Of a DNA stretch of 64,000 nt, positions 46,985-57,290 are shown in pieces. The notes beneath the pieces were generated by a model. The model was not told the DNA's origin. It made no database searches and saw only the letters and a program-made list of their open reading frames with translations. The DNA is from Paraspadella gotoi (taxonomy: Eukaryota; Chaetognatha): assembly GCA_051294375.1 (NCBI GenBank), contig CM119269.1, forward strand, positions 20,879,665-20,943,664, in the 5' to 3' direction. The first letter of the stretch is position 1. Each line of letters starts with the position of its first letter. The position numbers and the translations under genes are program-made.

Positions 46985-47270
46985 TATTTTCAAGCACTGT
47001 CTCTCTCTCTCTCTCCATTTCAATTTCTTTTCACACAAACTATCTCTGTCCTCACCTTTCACCTGTCCCTAATAAAAACTGAACACTATCTTTTCTCTCA
47101 AGCTCTGTGTTGGAACTTTGCTCTGTCTCTCTCTCTCTCTCTTTCTTTAAGCACAAAATTCTCTTCAAATTCACAATTTGAATTGCCGCTGAAGAAGTCG
47201 AACATGTCCGTTTCACTATGAAATTAAAAATCGTTGTTAAATCTCTCTTCAAACTTTGTTCTAAAGAAAA
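46985..47270 (+). mobile_element. Ribozyme-family element, inverted partner
   Basis: It mirrors 46520-46815 around a unique 170-base spacer. Its core (47187-47210) has lost stem II and one A of GAAA. Confidence 0.65.
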
Positions 47271-47301
47271 GAGAAGAAAAGTAAAAATTTCTACCATTTA
47301 C

Positions 47302-47448
47302 CATTTTAAATTTTAAGGAAAGGAGCTTGTAAATACACATAACCGCGCCTTGCAAATCTTTTTGCCAATCAACCCAGACCAAAGGGCCACGCGACCGGTC
47401 TTGGCGGCAAGTGAACGTTGGTCGGGTCCATGTTGGGGTCGTAATCAT
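47302..47448 (-). CDS. PITP paralog B exon (DYDPNMDPTKF..CIYKLL)
   Basis: It is the only copy in line with the other paralog B exons, but it is noisy: 147 bases against the expected 136, with extra bases in the segments encoding SAKTGRGP and DWQKDC. Readable pieces are DYDPNMDPT, GRGPL and [13 protein letters not shown]. Both splice sites are present (TGCAG acceptor, GTAAAT donor). I take the insertions as sequence error because the flanking exons are intact. A real lesion cannot be ruled out. Confidence 0.7.
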
Positions 47449-47664
47449 CTGCATGAGAAAATTTAAATTGGCGTCGATCGTTAATTTAAGTTTATTTTAA
47501 AATTGAAAAGTTTGAATATTTGGTACATATGTCTGATATGATCAGATTAAGTTGACTACGAACTAAACAACTTTGAGCAAACAATGTCGCGATCTGCCTA
47601 CAATACATTAAGCGGAATCTTCTGTAATCAGATGATAAATCACAATATTTAAAAAAAAATTTTT

Positions 47665-48150
47665 AACTCGCAACATTTTTTTAACTTTGCATCATTCTTT
47701 TGAACTCGCATAATTTTTTCCCATGGCACATATTTTTTCAACTCATCATTTTTTCAATTTACATCATTTTTTACAATTCGCATCATTTTTAACTCGCATC
47801 AATTTTTTCAACTCGTATCATTTTTCCTCTCAATAATTTTTTCAACTCATCATTTTTTTCAATTTAACATAATTTTACAATTCGCATAATTTTTTTAACT
47901 TGCATCATTTTTTCAACTTGCATCATTTTTTTCAACTTGCATAATTTCTTCAACTTGCATAATTTTTTCAACTTGCATAAATTTTTTCAACTTGCATAAT
48001 TTTTCAACTTGCATAATTTTTTTCAACTTGCATAATTTTTTTTCAACTTGCATCAATTTTTTCAACTTGCATAATTTTTTTTTCAACTTGCATAATTTTT
48101 TCAACTTGCATAATTTTTTCAACTGTGCCATAATTTTTTTCAAATTGTTA
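47665..48150. repeat. 18-bp minisatellite array
   Basis: About 25 units occur, regular CTTGCATAATTTTTTCAA in the second half and CTCGCAT/TCATCA variants in the first. It is collinear with 38535-39060. Confidence 0.9.
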
Positions 48151-48804
48151 TTCATTTTTCAAATTTAATTAAATTAATTAATTAAAAACATTTATTAGTA
48201 ATCATAAATAAAAAAAAGATTCAAGAATATGTGAATTTTTTTTTAAGCGAATTCTCGTTTACATAGGAGCTCTACGTCGCTTCTAAGAGATCGAGGAAGA
48301 CTTTTTCAATTGGAGATTTTTGTTCAATCTGACTACCAAACAATATAAACGCTCCTGGTAAATTCTGTAAAATATCGATGGTAAAAACACTTGATTCCGA
48401 TCCTGTTGCCATCTGAAGGGCTCGCATTTTTTTTTTCTCTGGCAAATCATCAACATCTTGATATCAAACAAGCCAGAAACAAATAGACTGCTTCTGGATG
48501 GAAAAATTTTCATCTCTGTGATTTAATATAGAAATGAAAGGGATTTTTTTCCCTGAAAAACGATATTAAACGTGACTGAGGTATGTTCCTGCTTCAACAA
48601 ATGATGGTCCAATTTGGTTAATATTTTCTATATTTATAGTCGGATTTTTTTGAAACTTAATATTAAACATAATATGCCATCATTCTACCTTGGCGGTATA
48701 AGAATATATTAAAAAACCTCGGGCTTTGGTTCGTCAGAGCTTAGTCCTAATTACAGCTCAATCACACACTTCCTACCACTCACAAAATTTCATTCCAATC
48801 CTAA

Positions 48805-51292
48805 GTTGTAGTTCATCTTCAAATAGCGATGTCGCCGGCGATTCAGCAAGAGTCCGCAGGTGTGCAGTTCTAGTTGGTTGGCAGACTATTCGCCATCGGC
48901 GATATCGCCAGGGCTTTGGGCGATGTCGCCAGTCCCCCCATCTGCCGACCTCGGCCAGTGATAAAAAGTAAGCGAATATAATGAAAAAGCGCAAGCTAAC
49001 ACGGGATGAGCATAAACCTTCAGGCTCCTCTCCCAACCCTTAACCCTAAACCAAACCTCCCGCTTCTACTCTGTGCCTCTCCCCTAACCCTAAACCCGGG
49101 CTGGGCCCTCCCGTACATCTCCATGCCTCAAAACCCTATACCCTAACTCGCTTTGATGCATTCAACCAGGGCCCCTCCCCCAACCCTAACTCCTAAACAG
49201 CCTTCCGTTGTCAACTCTGTGCCTCTCCCCTAACACCTAAACCCAGGGCTCAGCCTCCCGTACATCTCCGTGCCTCAACGCCTAAACCTAAACCGCCTTC
49301 GATGGCATCACCACGGGCCCCTCCCCCAACCCTAACCCTAAACTAAGCTTCCCGTTCAACTTCCATGCCATCTCCCCTAACCCAGACCCAGGGCCCAGCC
49401 TTCCGTACAATCTCCGTGCGCTCAACCCTAACCCTAAACCACCTCGATGCATCAACCAGGTCCTCCCGCAACCCTACCCTAAACCAAACCTCCCGTTTCA
49501 ACTCCATGCCCTCCCCTAACCCCTAAACCAGGCCCGGCCTCCCGAGACTACATCTCCGTACCTCAACCCTAACCCTAATTGCCTATCGATATATAACCCA
49601 CGGGCCTCTCTCCCAACCCTAACCCTAAACCGCGGCCAGGCTCCCGTACATCTCCGTACCTTCAACACCTACCCTAATTGCCGTCGATATATAACCTCAC
49701 GGGCCTCTCTCCCAACCCTACCCTAAACCGGGCCCAGGCTCCCGTACATCTCCGTGCCTCACCCTAACCCTAACGGGGCCGTCTTTGGTCCTCCAACAAC
49801 ACCCTCCTACCGCCTATCCCTAAAATCACATTAATAATAACCTAAAATAAAACTTAAACTTAAGCTCAACCCTAACCCTAACCCCTAAACTACACAACCC
49901 TAACCCTAACTACTCAAACCCTAACCCTTAACTACTACCAACTCAACCCTAACCCTACCAACTCACCTTAACCTAAATCTTGAGTTTAGTTTAGGGCGAA
50001 ATCGCCTTAACTAGAACGCTAGATGTGGTTCAGTGCCGAAATCGCCAAATCGCGACTTAGCCCATGACGCCCACCGCCATTTGGCGATTTAGCTGTGAAC
50101 TACATCTAGCGTTCTTAGTTTATGGTCGATTTCGCCTAAAATAACACTCAGATTAGGGTTAGGGTTTAGGGTTGGTTGGTTTAGGGTTAGGGTTGAGTAG
50201 GTAAGTGTTAGGAGTTAGGGTGAGTAGTTTATGGGTTAGGGTTGAGAGTTTAGGGTTAGGGGTTAGGTTGAGTTAAGTTAAGTTTATATTTTAGGCTTAT
50301 TATTAATGTCAATTTTAGGGATAGGGGTAGGAGAGGGTGTTGTTTGATGACCAAGAGGCCCGCGTTGGGTTAAGGGTTGAGGCACGGAGATGTTACGGTG
50401 GAGGCCTGGGCCCCGGTTTAGGGTTAAGGGTTTAGGAGAGAGAGGCCCGTGGCGTTATATAATCGAAGGGCAATTAGGGTTAGGGTTGAGTGTACGGAGA
50501 TGTAGCGGGAGGCCTGGGGCCCGGTTAGGGTTAGGGTTGGGAAGAAGAGGCCGTTGGTTTTATATATCGAAGGCAATTAGGTTAGGTTGAGGTACGGAGA
50601 TGTACGGGAGGCCGGGGCCTGGTTTCAGGCGTTGAGGGGAGAGCATAGGCAGTTGAACGGGAGGCTTGGTTAGGGTTAGGGTTGCGGGAGGGACCCATGG
50701 TTGATGACCATCGAAGGCGGTTAGGGTTAGGTTGAAGGCACGGCAGATGTACGGAGGCTGGCCTGGTGTTAGCGGTTAGGGGGAAGGCAATGGAGTTTGA
50801 ACGGGGAAGCTTTGTTTAGGAGTTAGGGTTGGGGAGGCGGCCCCGTGGTTGATGGCATCGAAGGCGGTTAGGGTTAGGGTTGAGGCACGGAAGATGTACG
50901 GGAGGCTTGAGCCTGGTTAGGGTTAAGGGAGAGGCACAGAAGGTTGAACGGAAGGCTTGGTTTAGGGCTTAGGGTTGGGGCGAGGGGACCCGTGGTTGAT
51001 GCATTCAAAGGCTGGTTAGGGTTAGGAGTTTGAAGCATGGAAGAATTGTTACGGGAGCCGGCCCGGTTAGGGTTAGGGGAGAGGCACAAGTGAACGGGGA
51101 GGTTTGGGTTTAGGGTTAGGGTTGAGAGAGGAAGCCTGAAAGGTGATGCTCAATCCCCGTGTAGCTGCCGCTCGTTTCATTTTATATTCGCTACTGTTTA
51201 TCACTGGCGAGGTCGCCAGTGGGGGGACTGGCGACATCGCCAAAGCCCTGGCCGATATCGCCATGGCGACGAGTCGCCAACCAACTAAGAAC
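48805..51292. mobile_element. Palindromic insertion with CCCTAA/TTAGGG-rich arms
   Basis: The two arms (about 48865-50065 and 50070-51290) are reverse complements, with the axis near 50070. The outer ends share TTAGTTGGTTGGC, GGCGATATCGCC, AGGGCTTTGG and GCGATGTCGCCAG in mirrored order. Inside are about five units per arm of roughly 140 bp, each with several CCCTAACCCTAAACC blocks plus unique phrases such as CCCGTACATCTCCGTGCCTC. The centre (49985-50150) repeats GGCGAAATCGCC-type motifs. The collinear copy at 39.7 kb lacks it. No protein is encoded. I interpret it as a non-autonomous fold-back type element of unknown class. Confidence 0.65.
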
Positions 51293-51715
51293 CATTCCAT
51301 CCAATCACGAGTAATTGGTTTTTTTGCTAAGGTGGGGGCAACGGACGGACGGACATTCATTTTTTTTGCATAATTTATCATAATTGATGTTCTGACATTG
51401 ACGATTAGTAGCTGACCCGACAATATTGAGCGTGGTGGACCGACGGCCGACAAAGTGAATTTGGAAAAAAAATTATGCTTGCTATTTTAACACTCATCGC
51501 CATCATAGGAAAATATTTTGAACTTTATTTTCCAAACGAAAGACAGGTTCATATACCTTGTAGTTGTACGATTCAGAGAGGTTACCGCTTTGACATTTAC
51601 CAACAACAACAAACAAAAAAAATCTTAAAAGTATAGTGATCTCGCCAGACATTACTATTAAAAAAATTAATGAAAAAATCTGTAAAAAAACCAAATGATT
51701 GATGCGATAACGAAT

Positions 51716-51826
51716 TATTGATGTAATAGTAATTGATTATTGATGTAATAGTAATTGATTATTGATGTAATAGTAATTGATTGATCAAATAGTAATAGAT
51801 TGATATAATAGTAATTGATTGATATA
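51716..51826. repeat. 22-bp minisatellite
   Basis: It has the same units as 40152-40262. Confidence 0.9.
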
Positions 51827-51947
51827 ATGATGGGGTGCTGAACCCGCCTGATTCAAAGCTTAGGAACTGCTTATATTGAATGGTTCTGTCACTTACTCAT
51901 AACAATTATTACTGTCTCTTCACCATTAAAATCATATTGACACTTAC

Positions 51948-51987
51948 TCGGAAACATTATTGAGTTGGCGATGTCGATAGTAATGAC
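51948..51987 (-). CDS. PITP paralog B 40-base exon (VITIDIANSIMFP)
   Basis: It lies between a CTCAG acceptor and a GTAAGTGTC donor, phase 0 to phase 1, and encodes VITIDIANSIMFP. It is the same size and phase as 21667-21706 of paralog A. Confidence 0.88.
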
Positions 51988-52111
51988 CTGAGATGACCAA
52001 GACATAATTATGCAATTTTTATAATTAATCAAGTTTTATATGAAAAAATATATGTATATTGAATAAAAACTCACGGGTAGCAAGTCAATAATCTTCATAG
52101 ACATCAGTTAC

Positions 52112-52241
52112 CTTTCTGCTTTTGAGTTGATCCTCTGTTAGTTCAAAAATATTTTCCTGAGTTCCTTCATCATCGGCAACGAATTTAGACTCGAAATTTA
52201 GAACGAAATTTGTTTTCATGTAAGTGTTGCTGTATCTTGTC
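52112..52241 (-). CDS. PITP paralog B exon (TRYSNTYMKTNF)
   Basis: These 130 intact bases follow a TTTAAG acceptor and precede GTAACTG. The peptide is TRYSNTYMKTNFVLNFESKF, VADDEGTQENIFELTEDQLK, then SRK. It keeps the asparagine that aligns with PITP-alpha Asn90 and the GTQEN motif found in vertebrate PITPs, and in both features it is closer to the family than paralog A (SS and GKQEN). The first base completes the last codon of the exon at 52418. Confidence 0.92.
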
Positions 52242-52417
52242 CTTAAACCAAAAATATACCGTGTATAGTAGCGTATGGTTTAACACTACAACTATTACTG
52301 ACAATTACTGAGAATCACGAGCCAACCTCAAAGCATCAAAAGAGAGGAAGAAAGCAAGTCAGAGAGAGAGAGCAGAGGGAAGAAAAAAATTAGAATTATA
52401 ATAGTAGGTCGACTTAC

Positions 52418-52647
52418 GCCACCACAGTGGGATAAGCGTTCCAGGATTCCTCGTGAACTTCCAGAGATCCCGTTGGCGACAGAGCTTGAATCGAAACCGG
52501 AGCTTTCTTTTTGAGCTGGATGATTTTGTAACTGTACTGCAACGGAATTGCTCCCAGTCTTTGAGTCCAAGGGTAGTCGGTCTTAATAGGCCCCTTAACA
52601 GCTTCGTTCCTAACGATTTTGTAGCCTTCGTTGCCGGACGTTTCCAC
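52418..52647 (-). CDS. PITP paralog B exon (VETSGNEGYKIV..NAYPTVV)
   Basis: This 230-base exon lies between a CTCAG acceptor and a GTAAGTCG donor and is intact. The peptide starts VETSGNEGYKIVRNEAVKGP, contains LQYSYKIIQLKKKAPVSIQA and ends [20 protein letters not shown]. Compared with paralog A the middle is strongly diverged (KAPVSIQALS in place of [10 protein letters not shown]), whereas the NAYP end is identical. The usual KVPxF segment near the lipid headgroup site is altered to KAPVSI. The upstream N-terminal coding exon, about 25-30 residues, was not found between here and 64 kb. Confidence 0.9.
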
Positions 52648-53104
52648 CTGAGGATAAATTTTTAATACAATATGTTGTTGACACGAAGTTAGGATAGAGC
52701 TTACCCTATTTTCTAATGTACTATCTAGGAAAAAAGTATATCACATAATTGTTAAAAAGTTCATTTATGCAATAAAATATATAAAACATGGGTAAAACAG
52801 TTTTAATATTTGGTATGCCCTCCCACGGCATAGACTACTGTCTACAGCGAATTGAGGTATGATGGTGAAATATTTTTTCACACCTTTAAGAAAAAAGGTC
52901 ATTCAAATCAACTTGAAAATAGACAAAAAAGAAGTACAAATTCAAAAAGCTGAGCTCCTGGCGATTCTAAAAATGTATTCACTTTAAACATTTGATGCAT
53001 TCTACGCCATTTTATATCGGTTTTAATTATAATATATGAATGAATAAATGAATGGATAATTTTTATATTGGTTGTACCAATTTCATAAAATAAAAGAAAC
53101 CTAT

Positions 53105-53370
53105 CTGAAGAGTTGCAGGTCAAATGAAAAAGCCAATCCATCTGATATTTTTTATGAATTTTTTATTACTGAATTAGAAAAATGTAATAGAGAGACATTT
53201 TTAAATTTCAAATTGAAACGTTTTTAAACTTTAACCCTAAATTCTTTCTAACTGGAACGCGTTTATCAAAATGTCTCTCTATTACATTTTTACAAATGTT
53301 TTTAAGATTGTTCATCAAATTTTTAAATCAATATTATTGCAGTCGTTTAGGCTGCAACTCTTCATATTCA
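53105..53370. mobile_element. Possible MITE-like inverted repeat
   Basis: TGAAGAGTTGCA near 53108 pairs with TGCAACTCTTCA near 53352. Inside these, AAAAATGTAATAGAGAGACA near 53179 pairs with TGTCTCTCTATTACATTTTT near 53272. The nested inverted repeats suggest a hairpin-forming short element. No clear target duplication was seen. Confidence 0.45.
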
Positions 53371-55850
53371 GTGTAGATTCATTGTAGCTCGAATTTCTTT
53401 ACCTTCTATTTAACTGAAGATTTTAATGACTGTAAAACCAACAGAGAAACAAGATTAATTGTTTAATCCTTCCCTTCTAAATTTGCCTTTACCGTGTTTT
53501 AATTTCTTACCTAAAAATTTTTAACAACCAGATTGAAAAACAAATCTTTAGAAAATGTGTTTGTTATTTACCGATTAAAAAAAATAAAACAGAATTTTTA
53601 CATATAAATAAAAACTTTTTTTTTTGGTGATTACTGGTGATTATAATGTATTTCTCGATATATTAGCTCTAATACATCAATGATTATGCATTGTTAAGTT
53701 GAATGACCTTTCCTCTTAACGCGATTCTTTTTAGTCCTACCACCGATGTTATGTATCTTTCCCTCTTTTCTAAGAGCTATAATAGTACTTTTATAAACCA
53801 AATAAAACAAGTTTGAGCAAACAATGTCGTAACTGCCTACGAAAATTAATTAATTAATTAATCGATTAATTAATTAATTCAAATAATCACTGATGTTTTC
53901 TCTTTCTGATATAGGTTTTATTTTCCTCTTGCTTTTACAAAAAGCTACTAAAAAGAATGCAACATTACTTGAATTTGCTCTGCGCCGGTTTAGAGCTTAA
54001 TTATGTTAATTACTACTAATTAGGTTAATGTTATACTATTAAGAAGGCTATTAAGTATAGAAATAACTCCTATTCTAAATCGTGAAATCGTACACTCAAG
54101 CCCGAGTCGATTAGGGCATACCCAAAACCAACAATATGCACTTTAGTAGCTCATTTCTAAGCTGAAAGGAAAATTCTAAAGTGAGCAAATGAAGAACTCC
54201 ATTTAGAAATATTAACTAGGACATCTTTACTATCCTATGGCCATTGAACTGATTTTCGGGCTTGAAAATATCCACATCTAATTCCCCTAAACTGTGCTAA
54301 GTAGGGCGTTTTAAAGGGGAAGGCCCTTATGACTTTCAACCAAAATGGCCCAATCTTTCAGAATTTTTTAAGTGCCGTGTCAATAGTGGTTTTTGCAATT
54401 GTGCTTGTCGTATTGCTTTAATAGTTAGAACAAGGTCTGGTTAAGTATCTCAATTAAAATTTTAGTCGGATCTGCTTATCAGCAGATCTCGACTCTATAA
54501 TTCACTAAGACGGTCCGTCGGTCCGCCCCTCAATTTTGTCGGGCATTCACTTATATCATGTAAGAACATCGAATTAGGATAAATTATGCCAAAAAAAAAA
54601 ACGATGTCCGTCCGTCCGTCTGTCCGTCCATCCCACCTTAGCAAAAAAACTCTAATTAATCATTTAGTTAATTAATTAGTCAATAATTAATTAATCAGTC
54701 AATCAATTAATTATTATATCAATCAATTATTTATCTATTAATTAATTATTCAATCAATCGATTTATTTATCAATTAATTAATTATTTAATCAATCAAGCA
54801 ATCAAGTCAATCGTTATCGGCATTATTGTCGTCGTCGCCATCATCGTCGTTGCTTTTGTCATGGTAAGTGACGAAAAACAAACATTTTGGATCAAATTAA
54901 TTAGTTTATTAATTTATTAATTATTACCGCTAATGATCGTGCGAGTGGAAATGAGTTTCAATGGAAAAAACAAAAGTCATATTTACTTGAAGAATTTTTA
55001 CTTATATTTACTCATAATTGAATAAAAATTGGATAGATAAATGAAAATGAAATTTTGTGTGTGGGTAGGAAACTATGAGATTAAGCTGGATATAAGTTTT
55101 TGATGGAATCGTAGGAGTGGAAAAGAGTTTAAAACAAAAACCAAAGACACATTTATGTCAATTGTCCTAATTAATTGATTCCAGTTGACCAAATTATGCC
55201 AGTTGACCAAATTATGTCACATTATGCCTGTTTACCTGTTTTCTTCCATCCATTCCTTACCTTCATTCTCTCCGCTACGGTGTAAAGCTGCCCGATCCGA
55301 CCCTCTGCCAACTCGAGGGGAAGGAGAATTCGATATTCCACGCGTTTGATGTCGTCCATCGTTTTGGCAATTATCAAACAAATTAAGGAGCTAAAATTAT
55401 TTATTGTATATAATTCGTAAGGCAGGCCAGAATTTTACATTTTTTTGTCGTTTTACAACCAAATTGACTTATGATGTTAGATTTTGATTAAATTAATTTT
55501 TCCTCACGTATGGAAGCGTTTTAATATTTAAACAATATATAAGAAAATGCTTTAAAAAAACCAATAGGATATTAATTTTTTTAAAAATGGATTCTGATAA
55601 AGCTTAAAAGGTTAGTACTACAAATTTTAAAAATTGTTAATGATAAATGGGCTAAAATTTTAAAAAGCCTTAAAATCATCATTATCATCATCATTCATTA
55701 AATTTTATAGTTTTGTTAATTTTTATAGACAATCATTAAAATTTCAAGAAGTAGTAATAATACCTTCATCTAACTTTTGAAGCTCTATCATAATCCGTCA
55801 AAAAAATTAAAATATTATCCAAAAAATTTTTGACATTATATAGTATTTGC
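53371..55850. other. Repeat-rich non-coding stretch
   Basis: AATT-rich arrays of TTAATTAATTAA/CAATCAAT type lie at 53847-53880 and 54650-54800. Repeat R3 (54455-55130) and repeat R2 (55240-55400) are present. No exon is recognised. Confidence 0.55.
54455..54660. repeat. Interspersed repeat R3 with a palindromic start and (GTCC)n
   Basis: AGTCGGATCTGCTTATCAGCAG is followed by ATCTCGACT and then CCGTCCGTC-type runs and CCACCTTAGCAAAAAA. A near copy lies at 59563-59840. Related pieces occur at 20545-20700, 22880-23050, 37110-37200, 39700-39880 and 51300-51440. The palindrome could be a terminal hairpin. Confidence 0.65.
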
Positions 55851-55864
55851 TTCGGTTCCTTTTT

Positions 55865-57290
55865 ATATCGATTAATCGGCACCGAGTACACAAGAATGTG
55901 ATGTCCCGTGATACGTTTCCGGACCTTTGGTCTACACAAAAAAGGGTAATCAATTTTTTCCTAATTACAGTTTTTTATAAATTAATCTTAAAATTAGTTA
56001 TATAAAATTAATAAAGTAAAATAAAAAGTTAAAAAAGTAAAATTTTTTTAAAAAATTAAAAATTATGCAACAATCACAATCTATAAACAATTTCCTTTCG
56101 TTTGAGTCTATAACCTATATTTTTATCTTTAAATAGTTTATTTGTAATTAATTTTCTTTATTAAAATATTATTTTAATATTTTTTCAAAAAATTTGAACT
56201 AAAAAAAATATAATTATGCCAAATGATTGAAAATTTTTTTATATTATAAGGGATTTACCTACCTATATATATATACCTTCATATACATATATAGGTAATT
56301 TTTTATGATTATGTTTTGACATAGAAATAAATAATTTATAAAATTAAATAATATGAAAAAAATTATAACTTGAATTTTTTTTTAGCATAATAAACATAAT
56401 TTTTAATTAATTGTTTATAATGTTTTTAATAGCTACTGGTTGTTGTATTCCTCTCAATTATAATAATTTTATAACTTTTTTTTATTTGAATTAATTTTAA
56501 ATGCTTCTCACTTAAAAGTTACTTGCATAAAAAGTTAATACTTTGGTAGTAAGTTGATATTTTGGGTGTGGATAATACTATAGAAATTGGTACAACCAAT
56601 ATAAAAATTATCTATTCATTTTATAAATAAGCTATAGGCGGCGTCTTGGAAAAGCTACACAAGTTCAGGGTCTGATAACTCTTACGTCATGACTTAAAAT
56701 GAGCTTAAAATGCCCGTAAAAGATTGGAGCACAGTTAGGTTTGTTGCCCATAAGCTTTTGGAGTACTTCTAAAAAAATTTTGGCAGAAGGCATCTTTTTT
56801 TAACGAATTTTAAATGTATCTCCTGCTTAAATAACAGCATAGATTGACTTTATTTTATACACATAAGACCCCTTATGGTTGTTCTATATGCTGATAAAAT
56901 TCAAAACAATTCTTTGGGTAATAAAGTTTAATTTGCATAAAGTAGTGAATTTTACAATTATAATCCTAATTGTTTTTATTCATTGATATTTTTAAAGAAA
57001 ACATTATACACTAGATTATAAACTTCATGAACATTTAAAAAAAATCATGTTTAAGGTTTTATTATAACTTGATGCTAAAAAAAATATAATATTTAAATAT
57101 TGATCTAAAAAGTACTTTATTATAACATAATAATATTAATTATATTTTTATTAGCAATATGTAGCCCTGATTAGCTGATTCACGATATAAAATTTTATAT
57201 TTTTCTAAAAGTTAAGCCATTTTAATTTATAAGCACCTAGAATCTTGGAAAATGACGAAAAATGGTCGTTTTACCAAACCCTTATAAAAA
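55865..57290. repeat. Long inverted repeat, left arm
   Basis: It is the reverse complement of 61190-62460 with moderate divergence. The outer end reads ATCGATTAATCGGCACCGAG..CACAAGAAT. The arm is AT-rich with no coding motif. Confidence 0.75.

Noticed and set aside
47665-48150. CRISPR-like array
   Set aside because: It is a direct tandem minisatellite without distinct spacers, in a eukaryotic intron.
49020-51130. True chromosome end or telomere
   Set aside because: CCCTAA blocks are mixed with fixed unique sequence in ~140-bp units, are mirrored about an axis, and are flanked on both sides by ordinary PITP intron sequence.
52790-52890. Tc1/mariner transposase fragment
   Set aside because: A vague resemblance only. 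No catalytic motif, no terminal inverted repeats and no TA duplication could be shown.
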